This document shows positions 45,690-55,271 of a DNA stretch of 64,000 nucleotides, in pieces. The position numbers and the translations under genes were made by a program. Each line of letters starts with the position of its first letter. Position 1 is the first letter of the stretch. Source of the stretch: Gillisella taibaishanensis (GTDB lineage Bacteria > Pseudomonadota > Alphaproteobacteria > Rhizobiales > Rhizobiaceae). Location of the stretch: positions 60,029 through 124,028 of the forward strand of contig NZ_MKIN01000016.1 in assembly GCF_001938985.1 (NCBI RefSeq). Direction: 5' to 3'. The notes beneath the pieces were generated by a model. It searched no databases. It saw only the letters and a list, made by a program, of their open reading frames with translations, and was not told the DNA's origin.

Positions 45690-47776
45690 GAAATAGATCC
45701 CAGGATCTTGATCTCGATGCCCTTAGCCAGTTCGACATGCGACAGAACGGGCAAAGTGGCAAACAGACGCTCAATAATCATGCGCACATAAGACCGCGTT
45801 TCCGGCGAGGTGACAAGCACGAAAGGCAGGCCGCGATCCATGAATTCACGGATAACCCGGCTTGCCTGCTCGCTGAATTCCTCGAGCGAGCGTGGATCGA
45901 TGTCGAACTCGACCACTTCGCCCTTGTTGTCGCGCTTCAGCGCCTGGTGGAACACCAGATCCCACTTGCTGCCGAGACGCAGCACGCGCAGCACACCGTT
46001 GTCGGTCAAGTCGCCGCACAGCTGCTGGGCCATGCGCACCCGCACGTGTTCGACGATCTGTTCGGTCTTGCGCACATGCGGCGCCAGCTCGGCCACGGCT
46101 TCGAGAATGAGATGCAGGTTGCGGATCGACACGCGCTCCGACAGGAGCAGTTTCAGCACCGCCTGCAGGCCCGAATAGGACATGTGCGAGGAGCAGATTT
46201 CGTCGGCGAGTTTCTTGTATTCCGGGTCCAGTCTGTCGATCAGGATCTTCACATCCTTGTAGGACAGAAGCTGCGGCAGGTTGTTGCGGATCACTTCGCT
46301 GAGATGGGTGAGGACGACCGAGACGTTGTCGATCGGATGGAAGCCCTCGCGCTTCAGGTCCTCGGTAAAGGTCTCCATGATCGAGACGGCAGGCATGCCG
46401 AAGGCGGGTTCGCGGATCTCGTCGCCGGGAATACGAGGCTTGCGACCATTGCCTGTCACGACGAGCACTTCGCCGACACGCAGCATGTTGGACGCGATCG
46501 TCGTGCCGTGGATGCGGATATGATAGGCCTTGTCGGGAATACCGATGTCGTCGGTGACCTTGATTTCCGGCACCACGAAACCGTATTGGCTTGCGAATTT
46601 CTTGCGCATCTTGCCGACACGGAAAGCCAGTTCCTGATGCGAGCCCAGCAGACGGGTCGAGACAAGCTTGCCGAGAGCAAGCTCGATCTCGGAGGTCTTG
46701 AGGACGCTCTTGACCGAATCCTTTTCGGCTTCCTTGTTCTGGCTGACCTTCTTTTCCTCGATCTGACGCTTGGCGAGATTGGCGGCTTCCACCTGACGGG
46801 GAATGTACCAGCTGCCGAAGGCCATGATGCCGCCCAGGGTCACGAAGGGGACCAATGGCAGACCCGGAATAATCGCGAGCAGGAACATCAGCGCCGCAGC
46901 GACCGACAGGGCGCGCGGATAGCCGCTCAGCTGATTGATGACCGCTTCGTCCGTCGAGCCGGCATTGCCGCCGCGGGTGACGAGAAGGCCGGCGGCCAAG
47001 GAGACGATCAGGGCGGGGATCTGCGAAACCAGACCATCGCCCACCGACAGCTTGACGAAGACGTCAGCAGCTTCGCCAACCGGCATGCCGTGACGGAAGT
47101 AGCCGATGACGATGCCGCCAAAAATGTTGATGGCGGTAATGATCAAACCGGCGACCGCGTCGCCGCGCACGAACTTAGAAGCACCGTCCATGGCACCGAA
47201 GAACGAGCTTTCCTGCTCCAGTTCCTTGCGCCGGCGCTGAGCCTCGCTTTCATTGATAATGCCCGCCGACAGGTCGGCATCGATCGCCATCTGCTTACCG
47301 GGAATGGCATCCAGGGTGAAGCGGGCGCCGACTTCCGCGATACGGGTGGCACCCTTGGTGATGACGATGAAGTTGACCGTAACGAGGATGGCAAAGACGA
47401 TCAGACCGATCACAAAATCGCCGGACATGACAAGTCCGGCAAAGCCGGCAATCACGCTGCCCGCCGCGTCATGCCCCTGATGACCATGTGACAGGATCAC
47501 GCGCGTCGTCGCAATGTTCAACGACAGACGCACCATGGTCGAAATCAGTAGGATGGTCGGGAAGGACGAGAAATCCAGCGGCCTTTGGATCCACAGCGAC
47601 ACCATCAGGATCAGCACGGAAAAGGCGATGGAGAAGGCCAATCCCATATCGATCATGAAAGGCGGGATCGGCAGGAATAGAATGCATAGAATGGCAACAA
47701 TGCCCATCGCAAAGCCGATTTCTCGACTGCGATTTGTGGCCATTGCCGGAATGGGGGTCGTCGGTGCTTGCGCCAT
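45686..47776 (-). CDS. flhA: flagellar export protein FlhA
   Basis: A 696-residue export apparatus protein. The N-terminal ~330 residues hold eight membrane helices with the FHIPEP-family loop ([34 protein letters not shown]). The cytoplasmic C-terminal ~340 residues form the nonameric ring that binds chaperone-substrate complexes. Length is normal. It is separated from fliQ upstream by 299 bases rich in palindromes, unusual inside a flagellar operon, so it may have its own promoter. Confidence 0.96.
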   Translation of the reverse strand: MAQAPTTPIPAMATNRSREIGFAMGIVAILCILFLPIPPFMIDMGLAFSIAFSVLILMVSLWIQRPLDFSSFPTILLISTMVRLSLNIATTRVILSHGHQGHDAAGSVIAGFAGLVMSGDFVIGLIVFAILVTVNFIVITKGATRIAEVGARFTLDAIPGKQMAIDADLSAGIINESEAQRRRKELEQESSFFGAMDGASKFVRGDAVAGLIITAINIFGGIVIGYFRHGMPVGEAADVFVKLSVGDGLVSQIPALIVSLAAGLLVTRGGNAGSTDEAVINQLSGYPRALSVAAALMFLLAIIPGLPLVPFVTLGGIMAFGSWYIPRQVEAANLAKRQIEEKKVSQNKEAEKDSVKSVLKTSEIELALGKLVSTRLLGSHQELAFRVGKMRKKFASQYGFVVPEIKVTDDIGIPDKAYHIRIHGTTIASNMLRVGEVLVVTGNGRKPRIPGDEIREPAFGMPAVSIMETFTEDLKREGFHPIDNVSVVLTHLSEVIRNNLPQLLSYKDVKILIDRLDPEYKKLADEICSSHMSYSGLQAVLKLLLSERVSIRNLHLILEAVAELAPHVRKTEQIVEHVRVRMAQQLCGDLTDNGVLRVLRLGSKWDLVFHQALKRDNKGEVVEFDIDPRSLEEFSEQASRVIREFMDRGLPFVLVTSPETRSYVRMIIERLFATLPVLSHVELAKGIEIKILGSIS

Positions 47777-47979
47777 GTCCTGTTCCGTCTCTTCATGAGA
47801 AGGCTGGCGAATCGAAAGAATTCGCCGAGAGGACTACAGGACTAATCAGCCAAGCTTGCGCGAAGATGCCTAGAGCATGACCAGACAGAAACCGCGCGAA
47901 GATGAAGTATTACGGCGCTGGCGTTTTTCAGGAAAGGTGGAAACCAGTCCAACTATCCGAACCTGACAGACCTAAAGCA

Positions 47980-48024
47980 TGTCGCATTTAATTGCCCGCA
48001 ATTAAACGATAACGTACATGCGAC
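47980..48024. repeat. palindromic repeats in the fliQ-flhA gap
   Basis: GTCGCAT...ATGCGAC ends enclose the perfect palindrome TTAATTGC-CC-GCAATTAA. The stretch resembles short intergenic repeats of rhizobia. With the hairpin at 48035-48079 it fills much of the 299-base fliQ-flhA gap. Confidence 0.5.
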
Positions 48025-48034
48025 AAAAGAAGAG

Positions 48035-48079
48035 CTAAAGCGTGTTGCCGTGAAGCCTACTCACGGCAACACGCTTTAG
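48035..48079. terminator. 19-base perfect hairpin at the fliQ stop codon
   Basis: CTAAAGCGTGTTGCCGTGA (48035-48053) pairs perfectly with 48061-48079 around a seven-base loop. The right arm includes the fliQ stop codon. There is no T run, so it may stabilise the upstream mRNA or act as partial terminator before flhA. Confidence 0.6.
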
Positions 48080-48342
48080 AATCCGGATTGCACTCGGGAA
48101 AATACAAGATTTGCAAAGATCGAGATCTGGGCGCCGACGAAAGGCGCAGAAATGCCAATGGTGATCATGATGGCCACGATTTTCGGCACGAAGGTCAGGG
48201 TCATTTCCTGAACCTGGGTCAGTGCCTGGATCAGCGCGACCACCACACCGACAATCATGGCTGCGAGAACGGCCGGACCCGAGGCGACCAGTACCGTCCA
48301 GACGGCGGTGCGCATGATGTCGAGGGCGTCGGCTTCATTCAT
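48076..48342 (-). CDS. fliQ: flagellar export gate protein FliQ
   Basis: An 88-residue two-helix inner-membrane protein (VWTVLVASGPAVLAAMIVGVVVALIQALTQVQEMTLTFVPKIVAI), the small subunit of the FliPQR gate. The length is normal. It lies 138 bases after flgD; the gap holds a 14-base-stem hairpin. Confidence 0.95.
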   Translation of the reverse strand: MNEADALDIMRTAVWTVLVASGPAVLAAMIVGVVVALIQALTQVQEMTLTFVPKIVAIMITIGISAPFVGAQISIFANLVFSRVQSGF

Positions 48343-48390
48343 TGGAATTCCTCCAGCGGCCTCATGCCACCTGATTCCCGGCTATTATTA

Positions 48391-48434
48391 CGGCAAAATT
48401 CCCCAGACCGATACCGGAAAGGGGACTTTTGCCG
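48391..48434. repeat. hairpin between flgD and fliQ
   Basis: Arms CGGCAAAATTCCCC (48391-48404) and GGGGACTTTTGCCG (48421-48434) pair with one mismatch around a 16-base loop. No T run adjoins, so it probably modulates mRNA decay or read-through rather than ending the transcript. Confidence 0.5.
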
Positions 48435-48480
48435 AGAAGACTGATGGTATCCGCATGCCGCTCCGAAGCGGCAAAATGCA

Positions 48481-48927
48481 TCAGGAGCCGGTCTTGAACT
48501 GGACGCCCGTTTGCAGCGGCACGGAACCGCCGGCACTGGTGGTGAGCGTCACGGCATCGTCGCTGACCTTGACGTTGGACACGACACCGGTGGTGGCGCC
48601 ATCCGAGCTGGTGACTGTCTTGCCGACGATATCGCCTGCACGTGTCAGTGCCTCGGCCTGCAGCATGGAGCGCAGCAAGGTATTGGTCTTGATCGACTGC
48701 TCCACCTGCGAATAAGTGGCGAGCTGAGAGACCTGTTGGGTCGCATCCATCGGCTGGGTGGGATCCTGGTTCTGCAGCTGCGCGATCAGCAGCTGTAGAA
48801 AGCTGTCGTAGTTCATCGATGCACTGGCGGCATCCGATGTTGCCGAAGCGTTGGCGAACGGATTGGTATAAGTCGTCGAGGTCGTCGAACTCTTGGAGGT
48901 CGCCGAAGTCGTCGCGTCTACCGCCAT
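48481..48927 (-). CDS. flgD: flagellar hook-capping protein FlgD
   Basis: A 148-residue hook cap. The conserved FlgD core is [39 protein letters not shown]. It is shorter than the ~220 residues of enterobacterial FlgD and lacks most of the C-terminal Tudor/Ig-like portion, as is usual in rhizobia. Its start overlaps the flbT stop by 10 bases. Confidence 0.93.
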   Translation of the reverse strand: MAVDATTSATSKSSTTSTTYTNPFANASATSDAASASMNYDSFLQLLIAQLQNQDPTQPMDATQQVSQLATYSQVEQSIKTNTLLRSMLQAEALTRAGDIVGKTVTSSDGATTGVVSNVKVSDDAVTLTTSAGGSVPLQTGVQFKTGS

Positions 48928-49367
48928 GGCGCAATCTCCTTGCGGATCTGTTCGATCGTCGCAGGTGCCATTTCCTGGTTGTGGAGGATCCGGTCTTCGA
49001 TCGGATAGAGGCCGCGAATGGCCTTGAGTGCGTCGAATGCCCGGCCTGAGACCACCTGAGCGTCGATCCGCTTCAGCTCGGCCAGCACTTCGTCATCCTG
49101 GAAGCAGGAGAGCAGCATGACGATCGACTTGCGGAACATCGTCATCGTCTGTTCCTTGCCCTCCGGATTGATCAGGATCATCTGGGCGATGAAATAGAGC
49201 TGACGCAGCGGGGTATTGGCATCTTCCGGCTGGAGCACGTGGTTTTCCAGCAGGAACGTCACATCGTTCAGGAACTCAAGGGCAACCTTCCGGTCAACGC
49301 GCAGAACGGCGCCATTGATAAAGATTCGTTCCCCGGATTTCAGCGAGATTCGCAAGGTGCTCTTCAT
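48918..49367 (-). CDS. flbT: flagellin post-transcriptional regulator FlbT
   Basis: A 149-residue alphaproteobacterial protein ([46 protein letters not shown]-terminal [12 protein letters not shown]). In Caulobacter FlbT binds the 5' leader of flagellin mRNA and links filament synthesis to hook completion. It overlaps flaF by four bases, and the two act antagonistically. Three flagellin genes in the same block are the obvious targets. Confidence 0.95.
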   Translation of the reverse strand: MKSTLRISLKSGERIFINGAVLRVDRKVALEFLNDVTFLLENHVLQPEDANTPLRQLYFIAQMILINPEGKEQTMTMFRKSIVMLLSCFQDDEVLAELKRIDAQVVSGRAFDALKAIRGLYPIEDRILHNQEMAPATIEQIRKEIAPWR

Positions 49368-49711
49368 TTAAGTCCATCCCTAATGATGGTGGTTACGTCG
49401 ATGATCCCTTGGTAGTTGTCGGACTCCCGCTTTCTGATGCGGTCGCATTCCTTCAGTATCCAAAGGGCAATGGAAATGAGATTGGCGCGAAGCTCCGTGC
49501 CAAGCTGGTTGTCAGGCTGCTTCAGATCCTCAATGAAGCGGATCCAGACGCGGCGCGTGTAATAAAGAGCTTCAATGCCTTCTCGGCCATAGCGGCCGGC
49601 ATCCCGGGCCTGGCTCAGCAAGTCTATTGATCGTTCTAGAACTTGGCGCTCACGCTCTTTGGCGTCGGCAACCCCGTCCTCCATGATCTCGTTGTAGGAA
49701 AACTGGTACAT
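49364..49711 (-). CDS. flaF: flagellin regulator FlaF
   Basis: A 115-residue helical protein of the FlaF family ([42 protein letters not shown]). It is the partner of FlbT, needed for flagellin synthesis or secretion. It is immediately downstream of flgL and coupled to flbT. Confidence 0.94.
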   Translation of the reverse strand: MYQFSYNEIMEDGVADAKERERQVLERSIDLLSQARDAGRYGREGIEALYYTRRVWIRFIEDLKQPDNQLGTELRANLISIALWILKECDRIRKRESDNYQGIIDVTTIIRDGLK

Positions 49712-49745
49712 CTAGATTTCCTTTACTCCTACTCACCCTTGATCA

Positions 49746-50813
49746 TCAAAGGTAATCCACAAGGCTGAGCTTCTGCAAGCGTGAGGTCAAGGTGTACGAT
49801 GTCTCAACCAGGGACTGCAGATTGTTCAGACGGGTCGAGGCTTCATAAGCATCAACACCTGTCAGGTTGCTTAATTGCGTTTCGATAATGTCCTTCTGAG
49901 AGTTTAAGGAATCGTTCGCTTTGGTAACGCGCTCCTGAGACAAACCCAGCTGGGTCCGCTCGTCGTTGAGGCCGGATACGGCAAGACCCGAATATTCCAC
50001 CGCCTTTTTGACCATCGCGTTGCGGGTCGCGTCGGAATAGTTGCTCTTGAGCATCTCCGTCCCGATCACCGAAACCAGACCCATGTAACGGAAACCGTTT
50101 GCATTGGCGCTGGAAGAGCTCTGAACGACTTCGTTCTTGCTGATCCGGCTCTGCATCGTATCGTCGGTGGCCGAGGACCAGTTGTCCGTCCAGTCCGATC
50201 CGGTGAAGGACGGCTCCAGCACGTTCTCCATGAAGTCGGTCATCTGATCGGCGGTGATGCTGCTTGCGCCGGAATCATCCGGAGACATGCCAAAATAGTT
50301 GGAAAACAGACTGTCGAAAGACTGCTTCGCCTTGCTGAGCGTGCCGTCGGATGCCACTTCGCTGTAGTCTGCGATTGGCTTCACATCGGTGTTGACGCCG
50401 GAAAACAGATATTCGCCGTTGACGGAGGTGTTGGCGGCGCCAGTGAAACTGGCAAGGGCATCCTTCACGGTCTGCTGTGCCGAGTTCAGCGTCGTACTGT
50501 CTGAACTGTTGCCAAGCCCAACCAGGGTCGACTGGATCTTGGTTGCCGCCGTCGCCATCGTGTCCAGCGCCGTCTGGGACGAGTCGAGACGGGTCGATAC
50601 GATCGAATTGGTGCTGATCAGCGACTGAAGCCGCAGGGAATCCCGGTTCAGATCCACCGCGGAGGAGCTTTTGGCGCCGAGTTCGGTGCCCACGTCCGCA
50701 AATTTGCCTGTTGTGACTTCCGTCTGCGCTTCCGACATCTGCTTTTGCGCATCGCTGATCGTGAGGCGCATGGCATTCTGGATAGTCAGGCTGGATATGC
50801 TTGATGTCTTCAT
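49746..50813 (-). CDS. flgL: hook-filament junction protein FlgL (HAP3)
   Basis: A 355-residue secreted protein with flagellin-like helical ends (N-terminal SISSLTIQNAMRLTISDAQKQMSEAQTEVTTGKFADVG; C-terminal helix with DAYEASTRLNNLQSLVETSYTLTSRLQKL) and a variable Ser/Thr-rich middle. It begins 3 bases after the flgK stop. Confidence 0.94.
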   Translation of the reverse strand: MKTSSISSLTIQNAMRLTISDAQKQMSEAQTEVTTGKFADVGTELGAKSSSAVDLNRDSLRLQSLISTNSIVSTRLDSSQTALDTMATAATKIQSTLVGLGNSSDSTTLNSAQQTVKDALASFTGAANTSVNGEYLFSGVNTDVKPIADYSEVASDGTLSKAKQSFDSLFSNYFGMSPDDSGASSITADQMTDFMENVLEPSFTGSDWTDNWSSATDDTMQSRISKNEVVQSSSSANANGFRYMGLVSVIGTEMLKSNYSDATRNAMVKKAVEYSGLAVSGLNDERTQLGLSQERVTKANDSLNSQKDIIETQLSNLTGVDAYEASTRLNNLQSLVETSYTLTSRLQKLSLVDYL

Positions 50814-50816
50814 GAC

Positions 50817-52271
50817 TTATGCGATCTCCAGAAGCGATTTCAGCATTTCGTCGACCGCGTTGATCAGTTTGGTCGATGCCTTGTAGGACTGCTCGACATC
50901 GAGCATCTTCGACAATTCTTCGTCCAGGTTGACCCCGGTCTTGTTTTGATAGGCCTCAGTTGCCCGCTGCGACAGGGCAGCCTTCGTCTCGTTGGCCGAA
51001 TCCGAAGCAGAGCGATAGCTCTCCAGCCAGCCGACCGAATTGGAAGACAAGTCCATGACATTGGAGGTGTCGCCAAGGCCGACAGCTGGATCGATGTCGT
51101 GCTTGTTCTCCATCCCGGTGACGTAGCTATCGAGCAGCTTGGAGTAGCTGACGCCGCCTGTGGTATTCCACTTGTAGCTGCTTCCGTTGACGCCGCCGTC
51201 GCGCAGCAATGTAGGATCGCCGTTCTTGGAGGTGACATAGGCATCATTGACCTTGAAACTCTCGGAAATGCCGGGAACGAGCGTGCCGCCATCCTGCGTC
51301 GAGCCATCCGACCAGGTAAAGAGACCTGGCAGCGGGCTGTCGCCGCTCGTGGCATCGGTTTCCGAAAAAGTCGTCACCAGCGAGCGCGCGGTCTCGTCAA
51401 GTTGCTGCTGCATCTGCGGCGCAATGGTATCGCGGATCTGAAGGCTGGCAGCGATCGAACCCTGCGCACTCGTATTGCCGCCGGTGCCAGCTTTCAGCGG
51501 CACGCCGTCGATATAGACTGGGTTGCCCGATGTCGTGGCACCAAAAGCGCCGGTCGACTCAAAGCTGACTTTACGCGGCAGTTTGTCGAACAGGACAGTG
51601 CCGTCATTGGTATACAGCGCCATGTCATTATTGCCACGTTTGACCGTGGAAACGCCGACGAGCTTGGAAATGTCGGAGACGATCTTGTCGCGCTGGTCGA
51701 GAGCATCGTTCGGATCGCCGCCAGAGGCCGTCGCCTTCGTAACGGCTTCGTTGACCGTCTGGAATTGCGACAACAGATCGTTGAGCTTGCTGACATCATC
51801 GCTGATGTCGGAATCGGCCTGGGCGCGAACCTTGCTGATCCCCTGCGTGGTCGCGGAGATAGAGTTGGCAACGTCCTGGGCAGCACTGACCGCCGTTTCA
51901 GCCAGCGACCGTTCGCTCGGTTGCGCCGCATAGGACTGCATCGCATCGCGTAGCTTAGTAATGTAAGTGGAAGGCGCAGACTCGTAGTTATTGCCGCCAT
52001 ACAGAGACTTGAGCTGATCGAGACCAGTATTCAGAGTATCCTGGCCCTCCGCCTGTGATTGGGCGGAGAGCATTTGCTTTTGCAGAACCGGATCGTCGGA
52101 GCGGACCGTAAGGACCTGTGCCCCTCCGGTATTGTTCGTGATCGTGACGGCATCCCGTTTTACATAACCTTCCGTCTGGGAATTGGAAATGTTCTTCGAC
52201 AAGACCTGCGATTGCGTGCTGGTGTTCCCGAGGGAACTGGTTGCCGTAGACATTGTCGACGAGAGGGACAT
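50817..52271 (-). CDS. flgK: hook-filament junction protein FlgK (HAP1)
   Basis: A 484-residue secreted protein. The N-terminal LSKNISNSQTEGYVKRD and the C-terminal GVNLDEELSKMLDVEQSYKASTKLINAVDEMLKSLLEIA are the conserved FlgK ends that build the junction. It follows flgE by 23 bases. Confidence 0.95.
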   Translation of the reverse strand: MSLSSTMSTATSSLGNTSTQSQVLSKNISNSQTEGYVKRDAVTITNNTGGAQVLTVRSDDPVLQKQMLSAQSQAEGQDTLNTGLDQLKSLYGGNNYESAPSTYITKLRDAMQSYAAQPSERSLAETAVSAAQDVANSISATTQGISKVRAQADSDISDDVSKLNDLLSQFQTVNEAVTKATASGGDPNDALDQRDKIVSDISKLVGVSTVKRGNNDMALYTNDGTVLFDKLPRKVSFESTGAFGATTSGNPVYIDGVPLKAGTGGNTSAQGSIAASLQIRDTIAPQMQQQLDETARSLVTTFSETDATSGDSPLPGLFTWSDGSTQDGGTLVPGISESFKVNDAYVTSKNGDPTLLRDGGVNGSSYKWNTTGGVSYSKLLDSYVTGMENKHDIDPAVGLGDTSNVMDLSSNSVGWLESYRSASDSANETKAALSQRATEAYQNKTGVNLDEELSKMLDVEQSYKASTKLINAVDEMLKSLLEIA

Positions 52272-52294
52272 GGGACCGCCTTATTGGAACAGAA

Positions 52295-53545
52295 TTACCG
52301 CTTCAGACTGATAAGCGTGTCCAGCATATCAGCCGCAGTCTGGAACACCTTGGAATTGGCGCTATAGCTACGCTGAGACTGGATCATGTTGGTCAGTTCG
52401 GTCGCGAGATCGACGTTGGAGGTTTCCAGCGTCTTGGCCTGAATGCTGCCGAAGCTGCCGGTATTGGCAAAGCCGACCACCACAGTGCCGGCATCCGCCG
52501 TCACCTGGAAAGCCGTACCGCTGACAGCTTTCATATTGTCTGGGCTCGCCACCGTTGCCATGGCAATCTTGTAGAGATTGGACGTCGAGCCATCCTTGTA
52601 GGTCGCAACGATGTTGCCGCTACTATCGACTGCAACAGACGAGGCCGGGCTGGCACCATTACCGTCGACCGTACCGGTCGAAGAGCTGGCAGCGCTAAGC
52701 TGCGTCATCTTCGACATGTCGATATTGATCGTCTGAGGGGGATTAGTCGCGTTGTCAGTGAAGGTGAATGCATCGCCGCCGCTGACCTTCCCTTTATCAT
52801 CAAAGGTCAGAGACGTTGAGCCGAGAACACCATTGGTATACGGGAAGTTTGTGCCCGCCGTCGCTTCACTTGTGCGGAAGACCGACGCTTCCCACTCGTT
52901 GTCATTCGTCTTGGTATAGTAGATATCATACTGATTGGCGTTACCGAGGCTGTCGTAGGCAACCATCGAGCTCTTGAAAGTATAATCAGAACCGCCACTT
53001 GCCGGAGTCGTACCGGTTACTGCTGCTTCGCCAGATTTCAGGTTGCCAGAAATCGTCGCGTTTGCCGTGGCATTGGCCGAAATGCTGTCATCCTGGATCT
53101 TGACCGGCTCAAGCCCTTCGAAACCATTGATAACCGATGCCGGTTCGCCATTCTCATAGGAATAGCCCAGCAGCGTATAGCCGGCCGAATTGACGAGATA
53201 GCCGCTCTGATCAGCCTGGAAATCACCAGCCCGGGTCAGGAACACGCTACCTGAGGCATCCTTGACCACGAAAAAGCCGTCGCCCTTGATGGCCAGGTCC
53301 GTGCCTGACGTCGTTGACTGATAGGAGCCGTCTTCGGAAATGCTGTTGACGGTGGTCGTCTGCACGCCGCCGGAATTATAGGTGCCGCTGCCGGTAGAGC
53401 CGACAACCAGGCTTGAGAAAGCGGTCGAGACCCGCTTGTAGCCCGTCGTGTCCGAGTTGGCGACATTGTCGCCGACCGTGCTCAATTTGCTGGCCTGAGC
53501 CTGCAAACCGGATACGGCTGTATTCATGCTGCCTGAAAGGCTCAT
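52295..53545 (-). CDS. flgE: flagellar hook protein FlgE
   Basis: A 416-residue hook subunit. The N-terminal SLSGSMNTAVSGLQAQASKLSTVGDNVANSDTTGYK motif is the rod/hook family start. The FlgE D1/D2 beta domains lie in the middle, and NVDLATELTNMIQSQRSYSANSKVFQTAADMLDTLISLKR is the hook C-terminus. It is preceded by the rem terminator, so a new transcription unit flgE-flgK-flgL-flaF-flbT-flgD probably begins here. Confidence 0.96.
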   Translation of the reverse strand: MSLSGSMNTAVSGLQAQASKLSTVGDNVANSDTTGYKRVSTAFSSLVVGSTGSGTYNSGGVQTTTVNSISEDGSYQSTTSGTDLAIKGDGFFVVKDASGSVFLTRAGDFQADQSGYLVNSAGYTLLGYSYENGEPASVINGFEGLEPVKIQDDSISANATANATISGNLKSGEAAVTGTTPASGGSDYTFKSSMVAYDSLGNANQYDIYYTKTNDNEWEASVFRTSEATAGTNFPYTNGVLGSTSLTFDDKGKVSGGDAFTFTDNATNPPQTINIDMSKMTQLSAASSSTGTVDGNGASPASSVAVDSSGNIVATYKDGSTSNLYKIAMATVASPDNMKAVSGTAFQVTADAGTVVVGFANTGSFGSIQAKTLETSNVDLATELTNMIQSQRSYSANSKVFQTAADMLDTLISLKR

Positions 53546-53647
53546 ACCACGTCCCCATTCGATCGTCGTGTGAGAAGATTATGAAGTGGGCCTTGCGTGA
53601 AGCTGTTTGAAAAAACGCTTAGGAGCACAATCGGCTGCAAGGCCCTG

Positions 53648-53672
53648 AAAACTGGCGGCAAAAGCCGCCAGA
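53648..53672 (-). terminator. terminator of rem
   Basis: CTGGCGGC-AAAA-GCCGCCAG hairpin (53652-53671) followed on the minus strand by TTTTCAGG. It starts 4 bases after the rem stop codon. Confidence 0.8.
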
Positions 53673-53675
53673 TGG

Positions 53676-54347
53676 TTATTTCCAATCGATGCAATAGCCA
53701 AGGAAACGCTTGGAATCGACAGGATCGACGCCGAGCTTCTTGCGCAGTTTCTTGCGCAGCTTGCTGATGTGGCTCTCGACCACATTCTCTTCGACTTCCT
53801 CGTCGAAAATCCCATAGATCGCATTGAAGATCTGAGACTTGGAAACGCGTCGGCCGCGATTGGCGACTAGATATTCCAGGATGCGGCGCTCGCGGCGCGG
53901 CAAGGGGAAGATTTCGCCATTGATTTCAGGATCGCGGCCATCCGAATAGACGCGGATCGCGCCGATTTCGGTGTAATTGGCCACGGCCTTCAGACGCCGC
54001 CTGATGGCAGCCGCCCTTGCCAGGATCTCGCGAGGGTGGACCGGCTTGCGCACCACGTCATCCACGCCGCTGTCGAACAGAGCAAGCGTCGCCTCAAGCG
54101 ATGGCTGGTCACTGACCGCAATCACCGGCGCCATCGTCCTATCCCGGATGGCGCGCGGCAGATCGCCAGTGCGATCTCCCTGCCCCAGCAGAAATGCTTC
54201 TACAGCTGCAACGTCACTATCGGCTGCCGAGGCAACCCATTCGCCAAATTCGATCGGGTCGAACCCGGTCGAAGGTATTCCTTCACGTCCAAATAAAGAC
54301 GTGTATCCATCCTTAACGAGCTCGCGCTCATCAACCACTACGATCAT
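53676..54347 (-). CDS. rem: OmpR-type flagellar regulator Rem
   Basis: A 223-residue orphan response-regulator-like protein. The N-terminal receiver-like domain opens [20 protein letters not shown], and the winged-helix Trans_reg_C domain reads [27 protein letters not shown]...[16 protein letters not shown]. In S. meliloti Rem activates class III flagellar genes under VisNR control, and its Brucella counterpart is FtcR. I see no canonical phospho-acceptor Asp near residue 50-55 (the segment reads [12 protein letters not shown]), so activity is probably phosphorylation-independent. Single gene with its own terminator. Confidence 0.93.
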   Translation of the reverse strand: MIVVVDERELVKDGYTSLFGREGIPSTGFDPIEFGEWVASAADSDVAAVEAFLLGQGDRTGDLPRAIRDRTMAPVIAVSDQPSLEATLALFDSGVDDVVRKPVHPREILARAAAIRRRLKAVANYTEIGAIRVYSDGRDPEINGEIFPLPRRERRILEYLVANRGRRVSKSQIFNAIYGIFDEEVEENVVESHISKLRKKLRKKLGVDPVDSKRFLGYCIDWK

Positions 54348-54683
54348 TCGTCCGCCTCCGAATCAGTGTGGTGTTTCAACACGACAATGGGTACGAATCG
54401 GGGGGTAAAACCTCAACTGTGGAAAGTTAATGATAGTTATTAATAGTTGATTAAGATTTGACCGGTGATTTGACCTATATCTAGTAGGACGCCGCTAAAT
54501 CACCCACTATTTTCTTGTGCAAAAGGTTAACAAAAGGCTTGCGCGAGGCTTTGCACATGAAAAATTTATGTGATGCTAAAATGGGCAGGAGCAAGGCATG
54601 CAATCAACCAAAGATTGTTTTTGCTGACAGGATACCTCGGTCCATCATGACAGACTGATCCGGTCTTACCTACTTTAAGGTTG
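54348..54683. other. rem upstream region
   Basis: 336 bases without a gene, AT-rich for this genome (54410-54560). It should hold the rem promoter and any VisNR or quorum-type sites, but I recognise no specific binding sequence. No terminator for the upstream fliK-transglycosylase operon is visible. Confidence 0.5.
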
Positions 54684-55271
54684 TTATTGTTCGCAAAACT
54701 GCCGCGCATTCGCGGTCCAGTTGCCGTAGCCGGTTGCAACGAGGTTGGAGATCACACGACAGACATATTGTTTCTGGGCCGGATCGTTGTTTGGACCCGC
54801 ATGATAGCGGGCTACCGCCATGGTCCAGGTTTCGTGTCTTCCATGCAACGCGACGAGGAATTTTGCGGCATATTCGACGTTGCGTTTAGGGTCGAACATG
54901 TCCTGGAGCGACGCAAAATTGTCGTGATGGAAAAAATGGTTGATCTGCATGCAACCAATATCGATCAGTTTTGCACCCTGCTGCTTTGCCGCCGCGAAGG
55001 TTTGCATCGCCTCTGCCATCGAATCCGGAAACAGCGCCTTGCCCTCGACGTTCAAAGCGTAAGGCTGCAGTGACCCTTTTCGTCCCGTTTCCGTCAGGCC
55101 GACCGAGTAGAGAATACCTTCCGGTATCCCATACTTGGCAGCTGCGCTGCTGATTTCGCGCTCGCAGAGGCCCGTGGAAGCAGCTGCTTTGGCCTCGCTA
55201 GAGGTAAAGCTGACCGCTAGCGCCAGAAGCGTTGCTGCCTGTGCCGACCGGCGCAGTCCGTGCCGCATCAT
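54684..55271 (-). CDS. periplasmic lytic transglycosylase of the flagellar block (SltF-like)
   Basis: A 195-residue exported protein with a signal peptide (ATLLALAVSFTSSEAKA) and an SLT domain. The catalytic Glu lies in YSVGLTETG. DIGCMQINHFFH and VARYHAG are the characteristic later motifs, and Cys pairs probably form disulfides. It would open the peptidoglycan for the rod, supplying the activity missing from the single-domain FlgJ/CheL protein. The start at the ATG pair 55268-55271 overlaps the end of fliK by 74 bases. It is the last gene of the FliH-like-motB-motC-fliK unit. Confidence 0.85.
   Translation of the reverse strand: MMRHGLRRSAQAATLLALAVSFTSSEAKAAASTGLCEREISSAAAKYGIPEGILYSVGLTETGRKGSLQPYALNVEGKALFPDSMAEAMQTFAAAKQQGAKLIDIGCMQINHFFHHDNFASLQDMFDPKRNVEYAAKFLVALHGRHETWTMAVARYHAGPNNDPAQKQYVCRVISNLVATGYGNWTANARQFCEQ

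Noticed and set aside
45737..47491. 584-codon plus-strand frame opposite flhA
   Set aside because: Long antisense frame explained by GC-rich codon bias of flhA; composition is His/Asp/Arg-rich and unlike any protein.
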